From assembly GCF_004016445.2 (NCBI RefSeq), contig NZ_SADT02000007.1, positions 124,001 to 188,000 of the forward strand: a stretch of DNA of 64,000 nt, given 5' to 3'. The notes under the pieces are model-generated. The model worked only from the letters and a program-made list of their open reading frames with translations, was not told where the DNA came from and made no database searches. The position numbers and the translations under genes were made by a program. This DNA is from Mesorhizobium sp. M2E.F.Ca.ET.219.01.1.1 (GTDB taxonomy: Bacteria > Pseudomonadota > Alphaproteobacteria > Rhizobiales > Rhizobiaceae). Position 1 is the first letter of the stretch. Each line of letters begins with the position of its first letter. Below are positions 8,423 to 17,179 of the stretch, piece after piece.

Positions 8423-9016
8423 TTAGTTGTCGTCGAATGGTTCGTTCTGCCAGGTCACGGACGCAAAATGCAGCGTGGTGCCGTCGCTGAAATTCTGCAT
8501 CTGCTTGGCCAGCAGATCCGTCATCACCGGCCATTTGTAGAACACCCGCAGCATGTTGATGGATTCTGCCAGGCCGGGCGTAACCGTGAAGGTCATGTCG
8601 CTTCCCGACTGGGTCAGCACGATGTCGTTGCCGACGATCTTGAAGCCTGCCGTGGCGGCCTGCGCAAAGCTCGAATATTCGCGCAGATCGACCTTCAGCC
8701 CCGGGCAGTTCTGGGCGACCATGATCTGCAGGCGGCTGCAGATCGCTTGCTTGATGGAAGCTTCGGTGACGTTCGACCTCTGCAACTGCCCGGTTCGCAG
8801 CTGGCGGGCGACGTCATCCGTGGCGTTGGCCATCACCTCCTGGCCGGCAAACGAGATGCAGCTCTCGAGGATGGCGAAGACGAGAAGCGCGAACGGGATG
8901 GCCAGCATCGCAAATTCCATTGCGGTGCTGCCGCGTCTGTCGCTGAAGAAGCCGGGGCGGGATTTGGCGCGCGCCGTGCTGTCCATGCCGTTGCCGGATG
9001 TGGCATCCTTGCTCAT
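8423..9016 (-). CDS. tadE: TadE-family pseudopilin
   Basis: A 197-residue TadE-family protein. A 27-residue polar N-terminus precedes RRGSTAMEFAMLAIPFALLV, which carries the Gly/Glu+5 prepilin motif and the membrane helix. The remaining domain is soluble. It is encoded opposite to cpaA-F but belongs to the same locus. It is the first gene of a two-gene unit with the second pseudopilin. A perfect CtrA motif (9113-9127) lies about 100 bp upstream of its ATG, so cell-cycle control like that of other alphaproteobacterial pilus genes is plausible. Confidence 0.85.
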   Translation of the reverse strand: MSKDATSGNGMDSTARAKSRPGFFSDRRGSTAMEFAMLAIPFALLVFAILESCISFAGQEVMANATDDVARQLRTGQLQRSNVTEASIKQAICSRLQIMVAQNCPGLKVDLREYSSFAQAATAGFKIVGNDIVLTQSGSDMTFTVTPGLAESINMLRVFYKWPVMTDLLAKQMQNFSDGTTLHFASVTWQNEPFDDN

Positions 9017-9112
9017 TTGCGTTCCTGCCGATCCCCTTGCGGTACCGGCGGCAAGGTAGCGAAGACCCGTTGAGGTCCGGTTTGGATGATCGTTAAATTC
9101 GCCGGGCAGGCT

Positions 9113-9127
9113 TTAAGCTGTCCTTAA
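9113..9127. promoter_or_regulatory. Perfect CtrA box upstream of tadE
   Basis: The site reads TTAA, seven bases (GCTGTCC), TTAA, an exact match to the CtrA consensus. It sits in the 137-bp gap upstream of tadE. It is the only exact match I found among the Tad-locus intergenic regions. Confidence 0.6.
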
Positions 9128-9153
9128 CGCCTGCTCCGACGCTCCCTTCGGGC

Positions 9154-9576
9154 TTAGTGCGCGGCGCTCATTTCGGTCTCGGAAGCCTTCTCGGCGTCGG
9201 TCTTGTAGGCGCTCTCGCAATAGGGCGTGCAAGACATGGTCTGGACTTCGGCACGCCTGTAGATGCGCACCGAGGAAGCGGCCTGCCGCACGACGGTCAC
9301 CTGTTCATCGATGATCGGGCTGCCGTCCGAGTCGAGTACCACCAGATTGGTGACGCCAAACCCTTTGCCTGTAAGAACGATGGTCGAGGCGTCCTGCACC
9401 GAGGCGTCGGCGATGGCCGGGTTGCCGATGACGACGGTGTCGGCCGCGCGGGACAATTTGACGATCTTTGCCTGGTTCATGGTCACTTCTACACCCGCGC
9501 CAGCCCTGGCCGGCATCACCAAGGCAGCAGCCGCCAGCAGCGCGGCGACTGGAAACAGTGATCTCGACAAGGTCAT
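9154..9576 (-). CDS. Small exported secretin-N-domain protein (CpaC N-terminal-like)
   Basis: A 140-residue protein with a signal peptide (MTLSRSLFPVAALLAAAALV, cleaved near ARA). The domain that follows matches the N-terminal domain of pilus secretin CpaC: VKLSRAADTVVIGNPAIADA, then TGKGFGVTNLVVLDSDG. The secretin barrel is absent, so it cannot form the pore itself. It resembles the stand-alone proteins of the pilus-assembly N-terminal domain family found in rhizobial Tad loci. The ATG at 9576 with GGGAG 7 nt upstream is preferred over a TTG ten codons earlier. It could assist CpaC in the periplasm, which is inference. Confidence 0.75.
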   Translation of the reverse strand: MTLSRSLFPVAALLAAAALVMPARAGAGVEVTMNQAKIVKLSRAADTVVIGNPAIADASVQDASTIVLTGKGFGVTNLVVLDSDGSPIIDEQVTVVRQAASSVRIYRRAEVQTMSCTPYCESAYKTDAEKASETEMSAAH

Positions 9577-9934
9577 TGAAGCGCTCCCGGCAGGCGGATT
9601 CTTCAACGGAACATGAACGAGATTGGTGAAGCAACGGTTAAACCGTGCCGGGTCGCGATGGGGGATCGGTTTGCCGATGCCTCACATATCCATTGTGCCC
9701 GCTGTTTTAGCAAGATTGCGGGAGCCGCTGGTTTCCGCTGTTTTGCGGGGGGCGCACGTTGGCCGATGACGTTTAGGCTGCGGTTAACCACGCAGCGCGT
9801 TCACCCCCGGAAAGGAATCGGTAAGGCTGTTTATTAAGCCGATCGAAACGGCTTCTCCCTAGATTCGCAGCATCCGATCAACCGCAAAGAGAAGTTGACG
9901 GAAGTGCTGTAACACGTGGAGTAGGAGCTCTCGA
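9577..9934. promoter_or_regulatory. Divergent intergenic region before the Flp pilin gene
   Basis: These 358 bp hold no convincing gene. They contain scattered TTAA half-sites (around 9639, 9784 and 9835) but no full CtrA box, and GTAGGAG as the ribosome-binding site of the pilin gene. The region must carry the pilin promoter, since the pilin gene has its own terminator. Confidence 0.5.
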
Positions 9935-10114
9935 ATGTCTAATCTCATTGCACGTTTCGTGAAGGACGAATCCGGCGCGACCGCCATCGAATACGGTCTG
10001 ATCGCCGCCCTCATCGCGCTCGCCATCATGGTCGGCGCTTCGCAGCTCGGCGGCGCGCTGAACGCCAAGTTCACCGCCATCGCAGGCGCGGTCAACACCG
10101 GCACCGCTCCGTGA
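9935..10114 (+). CDS. Flp/Fap type IVb major pilin
   Basis: A 59-residue prepilin. A 14-residue leader ends in glycine (KDESG), followed by ATAIEYGLIAALIALAIMV. This is the Flp signature with Glu+5 and Tyr+6 and a long hydrophobic helix that packs in the pilus core. The short tail (TAIAGAVNTGTAP) is typical of tiny Flp pilins. Leader removal would be by CpaA, encoded just downstream. GTAGGAG precedes the ATG. A strong terminator at 10143 makes it a monocistronic, probably highly expressed unit. Confidence 0.95.
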   Translation: MSNLIARFVKDESGATAIEYGLIAALIALAIMVGASQLGGALNAKFTAIAGAVNTGTAP

Positions 10115-10142
10115 TAAACGGAAATATTCTTGTCTAGTAGAG

Positions 10143-10170
10143 GGGCCGCCGTTTGGCGGCCCTTCTTCAT
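10143..10170 (+). terminator. Pilin gene terminator
   Basis: A perfect 8-bp stem, GGGCCGCC / GGCGGCCC, with loop GTTT is followed by a pyrimidine-rich TTCTTC tail, 28 bp past the pilin stop. A leaky terminator here would let the pilin be made in excess over cpaA and the assembly genes. Confidence 0.8.
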
Positions 10171-10360
10171 GATGGCAACCAATGCTGTCGTCCGGATGCG
10201 GGCAGCGATCTTGCCGCGATGAGAGATGCATCCAGCAAGCGCTTGAAACGCATCGCCTGGACCCGCTTCATTACGGCGCGCATCAAGGAGTGTCCCGTCT
10301 CATCGATTGTTAACGGGATGTGCTTAAGTTCCAAACCGAGCTTCCACGGGTGCCGCTTCA

Positions 10361-10879
10361 ATGCTTGAAGCCGTTATCTTCGTCGTCTTCCCATTCTGCA
10401 TGCTGTTTGCTGCGATCTCCGACACGTTGTCGATGACGATCGCCAACCGCGTTCCCGTGCTGTTGGTGGCGACATTCGCGCTTGTCGCGCCGCTCACCGG
10501 CATGGACTGGGCAACCTATGGCTGGCACTTCGCTGCCGGCGCCCTCGTGCTTGCCACGACATTCGGCCTTTTTGCGCTGGGCGGCATGGGCGGCGGCGAC
10601 GCCAAGCTTCTGGCCGCGACCGCTCTATGGATGGGCCTCAACATCAACTTGATCGGCTATCTGGTGACGTCGACTTTCATCGGGGGACTGCTGACCGTCG
10701 CAATCCTGGCTTACCGGAAATCGCCGCTGGCCGCGTATACCGGCCACAGCCGATTCCTGCGCTACTTTGCCGACGAGAAAGTGGGCATTCCCTATGGCAT
10801 CGCGCTTGGCGCCGGTGGACTGATCACGTTCCCGGATTCGCCGCTGGTGGTCTGGGCGCTGCAGAGGCTCACGGCATAG
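10361..10879 (+). CDS. cpaA: Prepilin peptidase CpaA/TadV
   Basis: A 172-residue polytopic membrane aspartic protease (peptidase family A24) that cleaves the leader from the Flp pilin and TadE-type pseudopilins. The two catalytic aspartates are visible, D21 in AISDTLSMTIANR and D80 in GMGGGDAKLL. About five or six hydrophobic segments fit the short TadV type, which lacks the methyltransferase domain of longer PilD enzymes. It lies between the pilin and cpaB, with its own terminator downstream. Confidence 0.95.
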   Translation: MLEAVIFVVFPFCMLFAAISDTLSMTIANRVPVLLVATFALVAPLTGMDWATYGWHFAAGALVLATTFGLFALGGMGGGDAKLLAATALWMGLNINLIGYLVTSTFIGGLLTVAILAYRKSPLAAYTGHSRFLRYFADEKVGIPYGIALGAGGLITFPDSPLVVWALQRLTA

Positions 10880-10907
10880 GTTTTGGCGACATCGATGTCG
10901 GCGACCG

Positions 10908-10931
10908 AAGGCGGCCAGGCCGCCTTTTTTG
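10908..10931 (+). terminator. cpaA terminator
   Basis: The inverted repeat AAGGCGGCC / GGCCGCCTT is separated by one base and runs directly into six T residues. It lies 28 bp past the cpaA stop and separates cpaA from the cpaB operon. Confidence 0.85.
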
Positions 10932-10961
10932 TTAATAGCGGGCCGTTCGATCTAATTTGAG

Positions 10962-10976
10962 TAAACCTTAAATTAA
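10962..10976. promoter_or_regulatory. CtrA-like motif upstream of cpaB
   Basis: The site reads TAAA, seven bases, TTAA, a 7/8 match to TTAA-N7-TTAA. It lies in the AT-rich region about 100 bp upstream of the cpaB ATG and after the cpaA terminator, where the cpaB-tadC promoter should be. Confidence 0.45.
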
Positions 10977-11076
10977 TCACGATCGTAAGCATTGCATTAA
11001 CCTTGTTTTGACGATTGCAGCTGCAAAGTCCGGCCAGGCGTGGGTGGTTTGCCACGAGGCGAAGGGTTTTGGACGA

Positions 11077-11889
11077 ATGCCAGCATCCCGATTGATTATT
11101 CTGGGCGTGGCTGCGGTCGCGGCGGGTGGCGCGGGCTATGTCGCCAAGAACATGGTCGTGGCGCCGCCAGCGCAGGTCGTTGTCAATGCGCCCGCGCAGC
11201 CGGCAGTCGCATTGCAGGACGTTCTGGTGCTTTCCGGCGACGTGGCGATGGGCAGCCAGCTCGGCAACAACATCAGCTGGGAAGAATGGCCGGCCGACGG
11301 CGTCAATGCCAATTTCATCACGCGGGCCGCCGAACCTGACGCGGTCGAAAAGCTCAAGGGCTCGGTCGCGCGCGTCGCCATGTATACGGGCGAGCCGCTG
11401 CGCCGCTCCAAGCTGGTCGGCGAGGGGCAGAGCTTCATGTCCTCGATCCTGCCTTCGGGGATGCGCGCTGTCGCCACCGCGATATCGGCCGACACCTCTG
11501 CCGGCGGCTTCATCCTGCCCAACGACTTCGTCGACGTCATCATGACCCGCCGTGCCGACACCGGCAACGGCGGCAGCGGCTTCAACACCTCGACCATCCT
11601 CAAGAACATCCGCGTGCTGGCCATCGACCAGACCATCCAGGAGGACGAGGAAGGCAAGAAGACCAGGGTCGGCCAGACCGCGACGCTGGAACTGACGCCG
11701 CAGCAGGCCGAGATCATCACCGTGGCGCAGCAGATGGCGGACCGCCTGACGCTCGCGCTGCGTCCGATCACCGACATCCATGAAAAGAGTACGGACGAAG
11801 CCGACTATCTGGTCAACGGCAATGGCCGGCACGGAACAGTGCGTCTGATCAAGTCGGGCGAAGTTTCCGAGGTTGGAGCAAGGAAATGA
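11077..11889 (+). CDS. cpaB: Tad pilus assembly protein CpaB/RcpC
   Basis: A 270-residue inner-membrane-anchored periplasmic protein. After MPASRLIILGVAAVAAGGAG (membrane anchor), a SAF-like domain (DVLVLSGDVAMGSQLGNN, EEWPADGVN) and an RcpC-type region follow (AISADTSAGGFILPNDFVDV; VGQTATLELTPQQAEII). It is thought to stabilise the secretin channel. The ATG at 11077 places the anchor at the N-terminus. An upstream start at 11008 would add 23 poorly conserved-looking residues. The stop overlaps the start of cpaC (ATGA). Confidence 0.93.
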   Translation: MPASRLIILGVAAVAAGGAGYVAKNMVVAPPAQVVVNAPAQPAVALQDVLVLSGDVAMGSQLGNNISWEEWPADGVNANFITRAAEPDAVEKLKGSVARVAMYTGEPLRRSKLVGEGQSFMSSILPSGMRAVATAISADTSAGGFILPNDFVDVIMTRRADTGNGGSGFNTSTILKNIRVLAIDQTIQEDEEGKKTRVGQTATLELTPQQAEIITVAQQMADRLTLALRPITDIHEKSTDEADYLVNGNGRHGTVRLIKSGEVSEVGARK

Positions 11890-13412
11890 GGCTAAACGGT
11901 AAACTGCTGCCCTTCCTGGCGGCCGCGGCGATCGGCCTGCTCCTGATTGGCACCAACGCTTCGGGACTGGTCGAAGCCAAAGCCGCGAGCGCCGGCGTAT
12001 CGGCTTCCGTCGCCACGCAGCGCGTCAAGCTTGGCCTCAACAAATCCGTGGTCATCGATCTGCCGAACGATGCCTATGACATCCTCGTCGCCAATCCGGC
12101 GGTTGCCGACGCGGTGACGCGCACGGCGCGGCGCATCTACCTGTTCGGCAAGGCGGTCGGCGAAACCAACATCTTTGTCTTCGGCCCCAATGGCGAGCAG
12201 ATTGTCAGCCTCGACCTGGCCGTCGAGCGCGATGTCGCCGGGCTGGAAGACTATCTGAAGCGCTTCATCCCGTCTTCGCAGATCAAGGTCGAGCTGCTCA
12301 ACGACAACGTCGTGCTGACGGGCACGGTCGACACGCCTCTCGATGCCAAGCGCGCCGTCGACCTGGCAACCATCTTCGTGTCCGGCGGTGAAGCGACGAC
12401 CGGTCAATATTCGCAGACCGCCGCCGGCGGCTCGGTCAATGGCGGCGTCGACATCAACAACCCCGACCAGGAACGCCGGGTCTCCAAAATCGTCAACCTG
12501 TTGCAGATCATCGGCGACGATCAGGTAACGCTCAAGGTGACGGTCGCAGAAGTCAGCCGCTCGGTGATGAAACAGCTCGGCGTCAATATGCTCGCCAGCG
12601 GCGGCAGCAACGGCATTTCCTGGGCGGCGCTCAGCGACCCTTACACGGGTCTTGGCAAACCGCTGTCGAACGCGGGCCTCTCTACCAGCTCGTCAGGGCT
12701 GCAGTCCTATATCAACGCAATGGAACAGTCGGGGGTCATGAAGACCCTGGCTGAGCCGACTTTGACCGCCGTGTCCGGGGAAAAGGCGACATTCAAGGTC
12801 GGCGGCGAGTACAATATTGTGAAGAGCGTTTCCGCCAACGTGTCCACCGACAACCAGACCGGTCTGAAGAACTATTCGGTCGACAAGATCGAGTATGGTA
12901 TCGGGCTGGAGTTCCAGCCGGTTGTTCTGTCGCCCGGTCGCATAAGCCTGAAGGTTAGGACGTCGGTTTCCGAACCGACGACCGAAGGATCCGTATCGGC
13001 ATCCACGGACAATCAGAGCATCGGCATGAACGCCTTGTCGCTGCGCAAGCGCCTGGCCGATACGACGGTGGAACTGCCTTCCGGCGGTTCGATGATGATC
13101 GCGGGCCTCGTGCGCGACGATCTCAGGCAGGCTGTCACCGGATTGCCCGGCCTGACCAAGATCCCCGTGCTCGGAACGCTCTTCCGCAGCCGCGACTTCG
13201 TCCGCAACGAAAGCGAGCTCGTCATCATCATCACGCCTTACCTGGCGCGGCCGGTGGCGCGCAACGACCTGGCCAAGCCGGATGATAACTTCAACGCGGC
13301 GAGCGACGGCGCCGGAATGTTCCTCGGCCGCGTCAACCGCGTCTACGGCACCATGCAGACCGACAGGCCGCCGGGCCGCTATCACGGCGTTGTCGGCTTC
13401 ATCTACAAATGA
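11886..13412 (+). CDS. cpaC: Outer-membrane secretin CpaC/RcpA
   Basis: A 508-residue secretin that forms the outer-membrane pore for the Flp pilus. It has an N-terminal signal/anchor (AAAIGLLLIGTNASG), the pilus N-terminal domain (LGLNKSVVIDLPNDAYDILV), a BON-like segment (VELLNDNVVLTGTVDTPLDA), then the secretin domain with MKTLAEPTLTAVSGEKATF and the C-terminal LPGLTKIPVLGTLFRS and ELVIIITPYLARPV. Length fits the family. AAGGAA precedes the ATG, which overlaps cpaB by 4 bp. Confidence 0.96.
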   Translation: MRLNGKLLPFLAAAAIGLLLIGTNASGLVEAKAASAGVSASVATQRVKLGLNKSVVIDLPNDAYDILVANPAVADAVTRTARRIYLFGKAVGETNIFVFGPNGEQIVSLDLAVERDVAGLEDYLKRFIPSSQIKVELLNDNVVLTGTVDTPLDAKRAVDLATIFVSGGEATTGQYSQTAAGGSVNGGVDINNPDQERRVSKIVNLLQIIGDDQVTLKVTVAEVSRSVMKQLGVNMLASGGSNGISWAALSDPYTGLGKPLSNAGLSTSSSGLQSYINAMEQSGVMKTLAEPTLTAVSGEKATFKVGGEYNIVKSVSANVSTDNQTGLKNYSVDKIEYGIGLEFQPVVLSPGRISLKVRTSVSEPTTEGSVSASTDNQSIGMNALSLRKRLADTTVELPSGGSMMIAGLVRDDLRQAVTGLPGLTKIPVLGTLFRSRDFVRNESELVIIITPYLARPVARNDLAKPDDNFNAASDGAGMFLGRVNRVYGTMQTDRPPGRYHGVVGFIYK

Positions 13413-13426
13413 GTGGGAATGCGGAT

Positions 13427-14158
13427 ATGTCCAAGTCAGCATCGAAGGTCATGACGGTCCGGACAGCATCCGGCATCGCAAGGATACGCCGGCAGGTGGT
13501 CCCGGCACTGGCGGTCGCGCTTGCGGCGTCGCTCGCCGGATGCGCCAATCGCGACAGCGTTACAGTCGGATCGATACCCGACGACTACCGCACGACCCAT
13601 CCCATCGTCATCGCCGAGAAGAACCAGAAGATCGACCTGCCGGTCGGCGCCGGCGATCGCGGCATGACGGGCGCGCAACGCGACACGCTGCTCGGTTTTC
13701 TCGACGGTTACGACAAGAGCGCCGCGCCGGCGCTGACGATCGCGATGCCGGCCGGCTCCGCCAACGAACTTGCCGCCCGCGCGGCCGGTCGCGATTTCGC
13801 CAGGCTTGCCATGGCCGCGGGCGTCAAGCGCAACCGCATCGTCATGACATCCTATCAGTCGGCCGTGCCGGAGGCGTCCGCGCCGGTGCGCGTCGCCTTC
13901 GTCGCGGTGCGGGCCCAGACCGACAAATGCGGGCGTTGGCCCGACGACCTGACCGAGACGTCGGAGAACAAGCACTATGCTGACTTCGGCTGCTCCTACC
14001 AGAACAATCTCGCGGCCCAGGTCGCCAATCCCAACGATCTGATCGGGCCGCGCAAGCAATCCGAAATCGACGCCGAAAATCGCGGCGCGGTGATCGATGT
14101 GTACCGGGCCAGGGGCATCTCCGACGAGTTCCTCGGCAATTCGGAAGTGACGTACTGA
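13427..14158 (+). CDS. cpaD: Tad pilus lipoprotein CpaD
   Basis: A 243-residue outer-membrane lipoprotein. The signal peptide ends in the lipobox LAGC. The CpaD domain follows, with SVTVGSIPDDYRTTHPIVIA, VPEASAPVRVAFVAV and a C-terminal ADFGCSYQNNLAAQVANP. It assists secretin localisation or pilus exit. I chose the ATG at 13427 because GGGAA lies 7 nt upstream. A start at 13409, overlapping the cpaC stop as ATGA, is equally in frame and would add six residues. Confidence 0.93.
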   Translation: MSKSASKVMTVRTASGIARIRRQVVPALAVALAASLAGCANRDSVTVGSIPDDYRTTHPIVIAEKNQKIDLPVGAGDRGMTGAQRDTLLGFLDGYDKSAAPALTIAMPAGSANELAARAAGRDFARLAMAAGVKRNRIVMTSYQSAVPEASAPVRVAFVAVRAQTDKCGRWPDDLTETSENKHYADFGCSYQNNLAAQVANPNDLIGPRKQSEIDAENRGAVIDVYRARGISDEFLGNSEVTY

Positions 14159-14195
14159 GCCGCCGGACGACGAAGAGAGCAGTCACGGAAAGAGC

Positions 14196-15485
14196 ATGAC
14201 GATGAGCAATCTTGCCTACGACACGCCCGCGGAAACCGGCGACCTTTCGCAGCAGGACATCGCCGCCATGCAGGCGCTGCGCCCCGTGCCGCGCATTTCG
14301 ATCCAGGCTTTCTGCGAGACGGAAGGCGTCGCCAGCCCCGTGGAGCGCGCCGGTGAGGACCGCCGGATGGCCAAGGCCCATCTCAAGGTCCATATGGGCG
14401 GTGTCCCGACCGCGATCGAGTTCTACCAGTCCGCGCCGACGCCGAACCTGATCCTGCTGGAATCGCGCAGCGAGCCGAAGCAACTGCTCGAACAACTCGG
14501 CCAGCTCGCGGAATATTGCGATCCGTCGTCCAAGGTCGTGGTCATCGGCCACTACAACGATGTCGGGCTCTACCGCGAGCTCATCCGTTCCGGAATCTCC
14601 GAATATGTCATCGCGCCGGTCTCGATGACCGACATCGTCAGCGTCGTGTCGTCGATCTTCGTCGATCCGGAATCGGAGCCGATCGGCCGCTCGATTGCTT
14701 TCATCGGCGCCAAGGGTGGAGTCGGCTCATCGACCATTGCTCACAATACCGCCTGGGCGATGTCGTCGCTGTTCAAGTCCGAAGTTGTCATCGCCGATCT
14801 CGACCTCGCCTTCGGCACCGCCAACATCAACTTCGATCAGGATCCGGCTCAAGGCATCGCCGAGGCCGTGTTCTCGCCGGAGCGGGTCGATGAGGTCTAT
14901 CTCGATCGCCTGCTCGCGCAATGCGCCGAGCATCTGTCGCTGCTTGCGGCCCCCTCCACCTTGGAGCGCGTCTATGATTTCGACGCTGAGGCGTTCTCGC
15001 AGGTCATCGAGATGGCGCAGCGCAGCGCGCCCCTGCTGGTTCTCGATATCCCGCACATCTGGAGCGGGTGGACGAAGAGCACGCTGATCAAGGCCGACGA
15101 GATCGTCATCACGGCCACACCCGAGCTCGCAAATCTTCGCAACACCAAGAACATGGTGGACATGCTGAAGCGGCTGCGTCCGAACGATCCGCCGCCGAAG
15201 CTGGTCATCAACCAGGCAGGTGTGCCGAAACGGCCGGAGATAGCGCCTTCCGATTTCGCCGAGCCGCTCGGCATCACGCCCATGGCGGTGATCAATTTCG
15301 AACCGGTGCTGTTCGGCAATGCCGCCAACAACGGCCGCATGCTCTCCGAGATGGACGCCAAGAACCCGGTCGTCGCCACCATCAATGAGATAGCGCATGT
15401 GCTGACCGGACGTAGCGAAATCAAGACAAAGAAGAAGGCGGGCCTGGGTTCGATCCTCGGCAAGCTCTCGCGCAACAAGAAGTGA
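14196..15485 (+). CDS. cpaE: Tad pilus localisation ATPase CpaE/TadZ
   Basis: A 429-residue protein with a receiver-like N-terminal half (about 80-160: LILLESRSEPKQLLEQLG, VIGHYNDVGLYREL) and a MinD/ParA-type ATPase half. The deviant Walker A GAKGGVGSST and LDIPHIWSGW are visible. TadZ proteins mark the cell pole where the pilus machine assembles. It sits between cpaD and cpaF in the assembly operon. GGAAAGAGC precedes the ATG. A second Met two codons later is a minor alternative. Confidence 0.95.
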   Translation: MTMSNLAYDTPAETGDLSQQDIAAMQALRPVPRISIQAFCETEGVASPVERAGEDRRMAKAHLKVHMGGVPTAIEFYQSAPTPNLILLESRSEPKQLLEQLGQLAEYCDPSSKVVVIGHYNDVGLYRELIRSGISEYVIAPVSMTDIVSVVSSIFVDPESEPIGRSIAFIGAKGGVGSSTIAHNTAWAMSSLFKSEVVIADLDLAFGTANINFDQDPAQGIAEAVFSPERVDEVYLDRLLAQCAEHLSLLAAPSTLERVYDFDAEAFSQVIEMAQRSAPLLVLDIPHIWSGWTKSTLIKADEIVITATPELANLRNTKNMVDMLKRLRPNDPPPKLVINQAGVPKRPEIAPSDFAEPLGITPMAVINFEPVLFGNAANNGRMLSEMDAKNPVVATINEIAHVLTGRSEIKTKKKAGLGSILGKLSRNKK

Positions 15486-15515
15486 CGCTGTTTGAGCGGC
15501 ATCGGGTAGTCGATC

Positions 15516-17024
15516 ATGTTTGGTAAGAGAGGCAAAGACGACGGCAACCGGGTGACGCCCGAATTCCGTCCGCCGGCATCGGCGCCCGCCGCTCCCGCTT
15601 CGACGGGAACGATGACGGCCGAGCGGCCGGCCGCGCCGGCGTCCAGCGCGCCGCCCGCGCCGTCCGCGCCGCCGGCCCGCCGTCCCGTCGAGGCTCCGCC
15701 GATGGCGCCCGAGCCGCCGAGAAGGGTCCAGCGCGAGCGCAGCGAGACCTATTACGACACCAAGAGCCAGGTTTTCTCCGCGCTCATCGACACGATCGAC
15801 CTGTCGCAGCTCGCCAAGCTCGATCCCGAGAGCGCGCGCGAGGAAATCCGCGACATCGTCAACGACATCATCGCGATCAAGAACTTCGCGATGTCGATCT
15901 CCGAGCAGGAGGAGCTGCTCGAGGATATCTGCAACGACGTTCTGGGCTATGGGCCGCTGGAGCCGCTGCTTGCCCGCGACGACATCGCCGACATCATGGT
16001 CAACGGCTCCAAGAACGTCTACATCGAAGTCAATGGCAGGGTCGAACAGACCGGCGTCCGTTTCCGTGACAACCAGCAGCTGCTCAACATCTGCCAGCGC
16101 ATTGTCAGCCAGGTCGGCCGTCGCGTCGATGAATCGAGCCCGATCTGCGACGCGCGCCTGCCCGACGGCTCGCGCGTCAACGTTATCGCGCCGCCGCTCT
16201 CCATCGACGGCACCGCGCTCACCATCCGTAAATTCAAGAAGGACAAGCTGACGCTGGACCAGCTGGTCAAGTTCGGCGCCATCTCGCCGCAAGGCGCGGA
16301 AATCCTCAAGATCATAGGCCGGGTCCGCTGCAATGTCGTCATCTCGGGCGGCACCGGCTCCGGCAAGACGACGCTGCTCAACTGCCTGACCAACTATATC
16401 GATCGCGAGGAGCGGGTCATCACCTGCGAGGACTCGGCCGAACTGCAGCTGCAGCAGCCGCATGTGGTTCGTCTCGAAACCCGGCCGCCCAATCTCGAGG
16501 GCGAGGGCGAGGTGACCATGCGCGATCTCGTCAAGAACTGCCTGCGCATGCGGCCCGAGCGCATCATCGTCGGCGAAGTGCGCGGACCGGAAGTGTTCGA
16601 CCTTCTGCAGGCGATGAACACCGGTCACGACGGGTCGATGGGAACGATCCACTCGAACAGCCCGCGCGAATGCCTCAACCGTATCGAATCGATGATCGCC
16701 ATGGGCGGCTATTCGCTGCCGCAGCGCACCGTGCGCGAGATCGTCGTCGGCTCGATCGACGTGATCATCCAGGCCGCACGCCTGCGCGACGGTTCACGCC
16801 GCATCACCCACATCACCGAGGTGGTCGGCATGGAAGGTGACGTCATCATCACCCAGGATCTCGTCCTCTATAACATCAAGGGTGAGGACTCGAGCGGGCG
16901 GCTGGTCGGCGAGCACGTGTCGACGGGCATCGGCCGCCCGCATTTCTGGGATCGCGCCCGCTATTATGGCGAGGAGCAGCGCCTCGCCAATGCGCTCGAG
17001 GCGATGGAGAAACGCGCTGACTGA
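15516..17024 (+). CDS. cpaF: Tad pilus assembly ATPase CpaF/TadA
   Basis: A 502-residue type II/IV secretion ATPase that powers pilus assembly. A Pro/Ala-rich linker covers about residues 20-70. The CpaF core follows, with YGPLEPLLARDDIADIMVNG, Walker A SGGTGSGKTT near 277-286, the Asp box, RPERIIVGEVRGPE (Walker B), and the His box TGHDGSMGTIHSNSPR. All catalytic motifs are intact. It is followed by tadB after 155 bp, a larger gap than elsewhere in this operon. Confidence 0.97.
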   Translation: MFGKRGKDDGNRVTPEFRPPASAPAAPASTGTMTAERPAAPASSAPPAPSAPPARRPVEAPPMAPEPPRRVQRERSETYYDTKSQVFSALIDTIDLSQLAKLDPESAREEIRDIVNDIIAIKNFAMSISEQEELLEDICNDVLGYGPLEPLLARDDIADIMVNGSKNVYIEVNGRVEQTGVRFRDNQQLLNICQRIVSQVGRRVDESSPICDARLPDGSRVNVIAPPLSIDGTALTIRKFKKDKLTLDQLVKFGAISPQGAEILKIIGRVRCNVVISGGTGSGKTTLLNCLTNYIDREERVITCEDSAELQLQQPHVVRLETRPPNLEGEGEVTMRDLVKNCLRMRPERIIVGEVRGPEVFDLLQAMNTGHDGSMGTIHSNSPRECLNRIESMIAMGGYSLPQRTVREIVVGSIDVIIQAARLRDGSRRITHITEVVGMEGDVIITQDLVLYNIKGEDSSGRLVGEHVSTGIGRPHFWDRARYYGEEQRLANALEAMEKRAD

Positions 17025-17179
17025 TTTGTCTGGAGGTCTGAAGCAATTCCAGGAAAAGTGTGAAGCGGTCGGGTTCGGCGACTTCGCCGTAACTTTCCGT
17101 CCGGAATTGCATCTAAACAAAGGAATAGGGCGGTTCGCCGTTTCTGTGAAACGGCGAAAGGGCCTAGGGGCACCGGTCG

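Noticed and set aside
14727..16652. A 641-codon open frame opposite cpaE and cpaF
   Set aside because: Its translation is Arg/Asp/His-rich with no recognisable motif. The + strand frames carry intact ATPase motifs.
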